A stretch of 64,000 bases of DNA from an uncultured Fidelibacterota bacterium. Lineage in GTDB: Bacteria > Fidelibacterota > Marinisomatia > Marinisomatales > Marinisomataceae. The stretch's first letter is position 1; each line of letters starts with the position of its first letter. The stretch is taken from positions 43,048 to 107,047 of the forward strand of contig CACHCR010000003.1 in assembly GCA_902578385.1 (NCBI GenBank). The letters are read 5' to 3'. Both the position numbers and the translations under genes were made by a program. A model generated the notes under the pieces. The model had not been told where the DNA came from. It searched no databases and was given only the letters and a program-made list of their open reading frames with translations. Shown here one piece after another: positions 60,094-64,000 of this stretch.

Positions 60094-60615
60094 TTAATAG
60101 AAGTTCTTAATTTGCTTCATCCAATCAAGAATTATTGCATTTACATCAATTGGTTGATCTGTGGATGTACCATAACCCATATTGTTTGAAGTTGTGCTTC
60201 CAAAAGCATTTGTCATGGGTCCGCTATATTCATCATCCGCAAGAACTTGATTTGCTTGAAACTTTGCAAATACTTTCTTTGTTTTAGGATCTCTAAAAAT
60301 AATATGAGATGTTTTAGGATCTGCTGTGGAACCATAATATGGATCAAAATTGAAATCTTCAAAATTAATCAATACTTCCATATCTCCATCTGTTTCAGGT
60401 GGAAGTATTTCAAAACCAATCTTTACTAGCTCAGATTGAAGAGCTTGTATATGTTCAACCATAAATGGATCTTGAATGTAGTCATTTATGAATTCTTCAA
60501 TTTTATTTGTTTGACTAAGTTTTACTTTCTTTCTTCTAAACTGTCCATTAAGATCTGCGGTAAAAACAAATAGTAATAGTGCAGCTAGTAAATAAGTATA
60601 TTTTTTTAATATCAT
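60094..60615 (-). CDS. Secreted protein of unknown function
   Basis: Signal peptide from internal Met (MILKKYTYLLAALLLFVFTADLNGQ). Confidence 0.55.
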   Translation of the reverse strand: MILKKYTYLLAALLLFVFTADLNGQFRRKKVKLSQTNKIEEFINDYIQDPFMVEHIQALQSELVKIGFEILPPETDGDMEVLINFEDFNFDPYYGSTADPKTSHIIFRDPKTKKVFAKFQANQVLADDEYSGPMTNAFGSTTSNNMGYGTSTDQPIDVNAIILDWMKQIKNFY

Positions 60616-60626
60616 TGTATTCTCCG

Positions 60627-61169
60627 TTAAATTGCGCATCCGTCAATTCCCCTTTTTTTGTAATAATCTTGGTGATAATCTTCAGCATTATAAAATTCTG
60701 AAAGAGCCTCAATCTCAGTGACTATTTTTGATTTAAACTTACCAGATTCGTTAAGTGTATTCACTTTACTTTCAATTATTTTTTTTTCTTCATCGTCTGA
60801 AAAATAAGCAGCTGAACGATATTGTGTTCCAACATCTGGACCTTGACGATTTAAAGTTGTTGGATCATGAAGTTGAAAAAAAGTATCTAATAATTTTTCG
60901 AATGATACAACATTTGGATTGTATTCAACCTCAACAGCTTCTGCATGTCCAGTTATACCCGTACAAACAAGCTCATATGATGGATTTTTAACTTTACCAC
61001 CTATATAACCTACAGTAGTTGACTTTACACCATCCATCTGTTGAAATGTTGATTCTACACCCCAAAAACAACCTGCTGCAAACACAGCCTTCTTATTTTC
61101 AGTATCATTTGCCATAACTAACCCCATCATTGAAATAAAAACTACTAAGTATAATTTAATCTTTATCAT
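60627..61169 (-). CDS. msrA: Exported peptide methionine sulfoxide reductase A
   Basis: Signal peptide; AVFAAGCFWGVESTFQQMDGVKSTTVGYIGG; HAEAVEVEYNP; YHQDYY. Confidence 0.95.
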   Translation of the reverse strand: MIKIKLYLVVFISMMGLVMANDTENKKAVFAAGCFWGVESTFQQMDGVKSTTVGYIGGKVKNPSYELVCTGITGHAEAVEVEYNPNVVSFEKLLDTFFQLHDPTTLNRQGPDVGTQYRSAAYFSDDEEKKIIESKVNTLNESGKFKSKIVTEIEALSEFYNAEDYHQDYYKKRGIDGCAI

Positions 61170-61293
61170 AGTTATAATATAAATATGCTCCTATTAAACT
61201 CATTGGAACGGATACTATTGCACCAATAACTGGTATTAGAAAGGAAGCAAAAAATATACCAACTCCAACGAATATTGTATTGAAAATACGCAC
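61156..61293 (-). CDS. Small membrane protein (45 aa, GTG start)
   Basis: Manual translation (V/M)RIFNTIFVGVGIFFASFLIPVIGAIVSVPMSLIGAYLYYNYDKD; overlaps msrA start. Confidence 0.4.
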   Translation of the reverse strand: MRIFNTIFVGVGIFFASFLIPVIGAIVSVPMSLIGAYLYYNYDKD

Positions 61294-61380
61294 AATTAAT
61301 CTTTGTTGAAAAAAAATCTTTTAATATTTGCAATTTTCATTATGAAAAATTAAGTATAAAAATATTATTTATTAAATAAA

Positions 61381-61407
61381 AAAGCCTCTCAATAAATGAG
61401 AGGCTTT
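61381..61407 (-). terminator. Hairpin terminator downstream of MerR gene
   Basis: aaagcctctca-ataaa-tgagaggcttt, T-rich on minus strand. Confidence 0.75.
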
Positions 61408-61434
61408 GGTGGCTACCATAATAGACTCTTACCC

Positions 61435-61782
61435 TTAATGCCTATTTAGTATATTTAAAATATTTTTTAATTCATTTTTAATTTCATTTAATGCTGAAAC
61501 TTGTGCATTTGATAGCTCTTTATCGTTAACTGGTTTATTAGATCTATTTTTAAGCTCTTCAACCGCTCCTTTAATGGTAAATTTTTTATCATAAAGTAAT
61601 ACCTTAATATCAAGTATTACTTGAATGTCATGCTTTTTGTAGGTTCTATTCCCTGCTTTATTTTTAGTAGGTTTAAGTGAGGGAAATTCTGACTCCCAAT
61701 ACCTTAAGACATAAGGTTTAAGTTCAGTCATTTCACTTACTTCTTTAATACTATAATATAGTTTTGAATTTGATTCAAGCAT
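61435..61782 (-). CDS. MerR family transcriptional regulator
   Basis: LYYSIKEVSEMTELKPYVLRYWESEFPSLKPTKNKAGNRTYKKHDIQVILDIK. Confidence 0.9.
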   Translation of the reverse strand: MLESNSKLYYSIKEVSEMTELKPYVLRYWESEFPSLKPTKNKAGNRTYKKHDIQVILDIKVLLYDKKFTIKGAVEELKNRSNKPVNDKELSNAQVSALNEIKNELKNILNILNRH

Positions 61783-61810
61783 TGCTTTAACAATATATAA
61801 AAAATATAAT

Positions 61811-61825
61811 TAAAGTGATACTTTA
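61811..61825. promoter_or_regulatory. Inverted repeat TAAAGT-GAT-ACTTTA upstream of MerR gene
   Basis: Perfect 6-bp arms about 30 bp upstream of the MerR start. Confidence 0.4.
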
Positions 61826-61844
61826 AATGAAAAAATAAGAAAAA

Positions 61845-62942
61845 TTAAATTGATTTTGAATCTGTAAATTCTAATGAATGAGCTAATGCAACTTCTTCGT
61901 TTGTAAGCTTACCTTTGTATGTATTAAGAGCCATTAATAACTTTTCATCGTTAAAAAATCCGTCTAGTCCAGAATTAGCAAATTTTAATATAAATGGTTT
62001 TGTTGCCTCATTAAGTGCATTTGTTGCAGTAAATGGAACTGCAGAAGGTATATTCTTAACGCAATAATGTATAATATTATCTATTTCATATGTTGGATTA
62101 CCATGAGTTGTAGGTTTTGATGTTTCAAAGCATCCACCCTGATCTACAGAAACATCAGATAATATTGACTTTGGCTCCATCAAACTTAACATATCTCTTG
62201 TAATTACTGTTGGCGGTTTTCCTCCTGGAGTTAAAACTGCACCAACAACAATATCTATCATAGGTAATAAGTTTCGAATAACCTCTTCTGAAGACTCAGC
62301 AACATTAACTGCTGGGTAATTGTTTTTAATTTCATTTAATAAATCATTATTTACATCTAATAATGTTGTGCTGGCACCAAGACCTAGACTCATTTGCATG
62401 GCATTTAAACCAACTATACCACCGCCTATAATTAATACATTTGCTGGTTCTGCTAAACTAGTACCAGCTATAAGCTTACCCTTTCCCCCATTACTCTTTT
62501 TTAATAACTCTATACTGTCGAGTAAAGACAATCTTCCAGCAATTTCGCTCATTGGTTTAAGCATTGGTGTTTGATTATTTATTACAACAGTTTCATATGC
62601 AAGACCTGTAACATTACAATCGAGTAGTTTTTGAGTTAATTCTTTAGATGAACTTAAATGTAGATAGGTAAAAATTGCTTTATTAGATAGCATTTCTACC
62701 TCTTCAAAAGATGGTTCTTTAACTTTAACAATTAGCTCAGAACGATCAAAAACCTCTGATGCAGAGTCAACTATTGTACATCCAAGCTCTAAATAGTCTT
62801 TATCAGGATATCCGCTATCAACTCCTGCTCCAGATTGAATAAACAGTTCGTGAGAACTCTGAAGAAGCATTTTAGCAGTTTCAGGATTAACAGAAACACG
62901 ATATTCTTGAGAAATGATTTCTTTTGGAATACCTATTTTCAT
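61845..62942 (-). CDS. ald: Alanine dehydrogenase
   Basis: MKIGIPKEIISQEYRVSVNPETAKML; SGAGVDSGYPDKDY; DVSVDQGGCFETSKPTTH. Confidence 0.95.
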   Translation of the reverse strand: MKIGIPKEIISQEYRVSVNPETAKMLLQSSHELFIQSGAGVDSGYPDKDYLELGCTIVDSASEVFDRSELIVKVKEPSFEEVEMLSNKAIFTYLHLSSSKELTQKLLDCNVTGLAYETVVINNQTPMLKPMSEIAGRLSLLDSIELLKKSNGGKGKLIAGTSLAEPANVLIIGGGIVGLNAMQMSLGLGASTTLLDVNNDLLNEIKNNYPAVNVAESSEEVIRNLLPMIDIVVGAVLTPGGKPPTVITRDMLSLMEPKSILSDVSVDQGGCFETSKPTTHGNPTYEIDNIIHYCVKNIPSAVPFTATNALNEATKPFILKFANSGLDGFFNDEKLLMALNTYKGKLTNEEVALAHSLEFTDSKSI

Positions 62943-62947
62943 TTTAT

Positions 62948-64000
62948 TTATTTCTCTGGTTTTTCAGTAAGTAGCTTGATACTAAAGTTTAAACGCCCTT
63001 GTTTGTCTATTTCGAAGAGTTTTATTTTAACTTCATCGCCCTCTGAAAGCACATCCTCAACCTTATTAACACGCTCCCATGCTAATTGAGAAATATGAAC
63101 TAATCCTTCTCTACCAGGAGCAAATTCAACAAAAGCTCCAAAATCAAGAATTTTAGTAACTTTTCCATCAAATACTGTTCCAACTTCAGGATCTTGAACA
63201 ACTGCTTTAATTTGAGATATAGCATTATCTAATTTAGCTTTATCTTCAGCTGATACACTTACTGTACCATCATCATCAATATTGATAACACATTCCGCAT
63301 TTTCCTGAAGAGCTTTAATATTTTTACCTCCTGGGCCAATTAAAGCACCAATTTTATCTTTATCTATCATAAAAGATTCGATTTGAGGCGCATATTGCGA
63401 TATAGCGCTAGGTTTATCAATTGCCTTATTCATTTCATCAAGAATGTGTAATCTGCCTTTATTTGCTTGTTCTAGTGCATTAGATAATACATCCATAGAA
63501 AGACCTGGAACTTTTAAATCTAATTGAATTGCACTAATACCATCTTTAGTACCGGCAACTTTAAAGTCCATATCTCCCAAAAAGTCTTCAGTACCTAAAA
63601 TATCACTTAATACAGCATAATTATCTTCATCATCCATTATTAAGCCCATAGCTATACCTGCAACGTGTTCTTTAATTGGTACACCTGCGTTCATCATAGC
63701 TAAAGATCCACCACAAACTGACGCCATTGATGAGGAACCGTTTGATTCTGTAATTTCTGACACAATACGAACTGTGTAAGGAAATTCTTCAGATGAAGGT
63801 AATATCGGCTTTAATGATCTTTCAGCTAAATGACCATGACCAATTTCTCGTCTATTAGTAAAACCAATTCTACCAACTTCTCCAACACAATATGGAGGAA
63901 AGTTATAATGAAGTAAGAATGATTTTTTGTAATCACTCGCCATTGAATCAATAATCTGTTCATCTCGACTTGATCCAAGTGTTAAAGCAGCAATTGACTG
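62948..64000 (-). CDS. pnp: Polyribonucleotide nucleotidyltransferase, C-terminal part (5' end outside window)
   Basis: LTLGSSRDEQIIDSMASDYKKSFLLHYNFPPYCVGEVGR; KH motif IGALIGPGGKNIKALQ; S1 domain; frame open to 64000. Confidence 0.96.
   Translation of the reverse strand, partial: QSIAALTLGSSRDEQIIDSMASDYKKSFLLHYNFPPYCVGEVGRIGFTNRREIGHGHLAERSLKPILPSSEEFPYTVRIVSEITESNGSSSMASVCGGSLAMMNAGVPIKEHVAGIAMGLIMDDEDNYAVLSDILGTEDFLGDMDFKVAGTKDGISAIQLDLKVPGLSMDVLSNALEQANKGRLHILDEMNKAIDKPSAISQYAPQIESFMIDKDKIGALIGPGGKNIKALQENAECVINIDDDGTVSVSAEDKAKLDNAISQIKAVVQDPEVGTVFDGKVTKILDFGAFVEFAPGREGLVHISQLAWERVNKVEDVLSEGDEVKIKLFEIDKQGRLNFSIKLLTEKPEK

Noticed and set aside
61408-61436. ggtggctaccataatagactcttaccc after a hairpin, looking slightly like a tRNA 3' end
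   Set aside because: Could not fold a cloverleaf or find an anticodon arm.

Overview
AT-rich bacterial chromosome window, about 64 kb. Gene content (T9SS-type C-terminal sorting tail, DUF5916, FlgD-like repeats) suggests a marine Bacteroidota/Marinimicrobia-like lineage; this is inference only. Most of it is core genome: thrS-infC-rpmI-rplT-pheS-pheT-zapA-folD, leuS, pnp (cut by the window end), ald, msrA, apt, a photolyase, a TonB receptor and peptidases. The accessory part is about 43.0-56.9 kb. It starts with a protein ending in an SSB-like acidic tip (DDDDLPF) and several very small membrane or GIY-YIG-like genes. Next comes a coupled pair: a 1131-aa SMC/OLD-like ATPase and a 405-aa partner. 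Last is a compact operon: unknown protein, DnaJ-zinc-finger/LysM-like/HNH nuclease, D12-class adenine methylase, DUF3427-like/wHTH/PD-(D/E)XK nuclease, SF2 helicase, ParB-like protein and GIY-YIG protein. I consider this operon the best candidate for an undescribed restriction/defence system. Other points of interest: a CADD-type pABA synthase candidate with both key residues kept, an infC gene that probably starts at AUU, a zincless Fpg/Nei glycosylase, a Cys-rich HxlR regulator divergent from a dual-CDGSH protein, and paired Fur-like operators in helical phase upstream of a TonB receptor. All family calls were made by reading motifs by eye; no searches were run.
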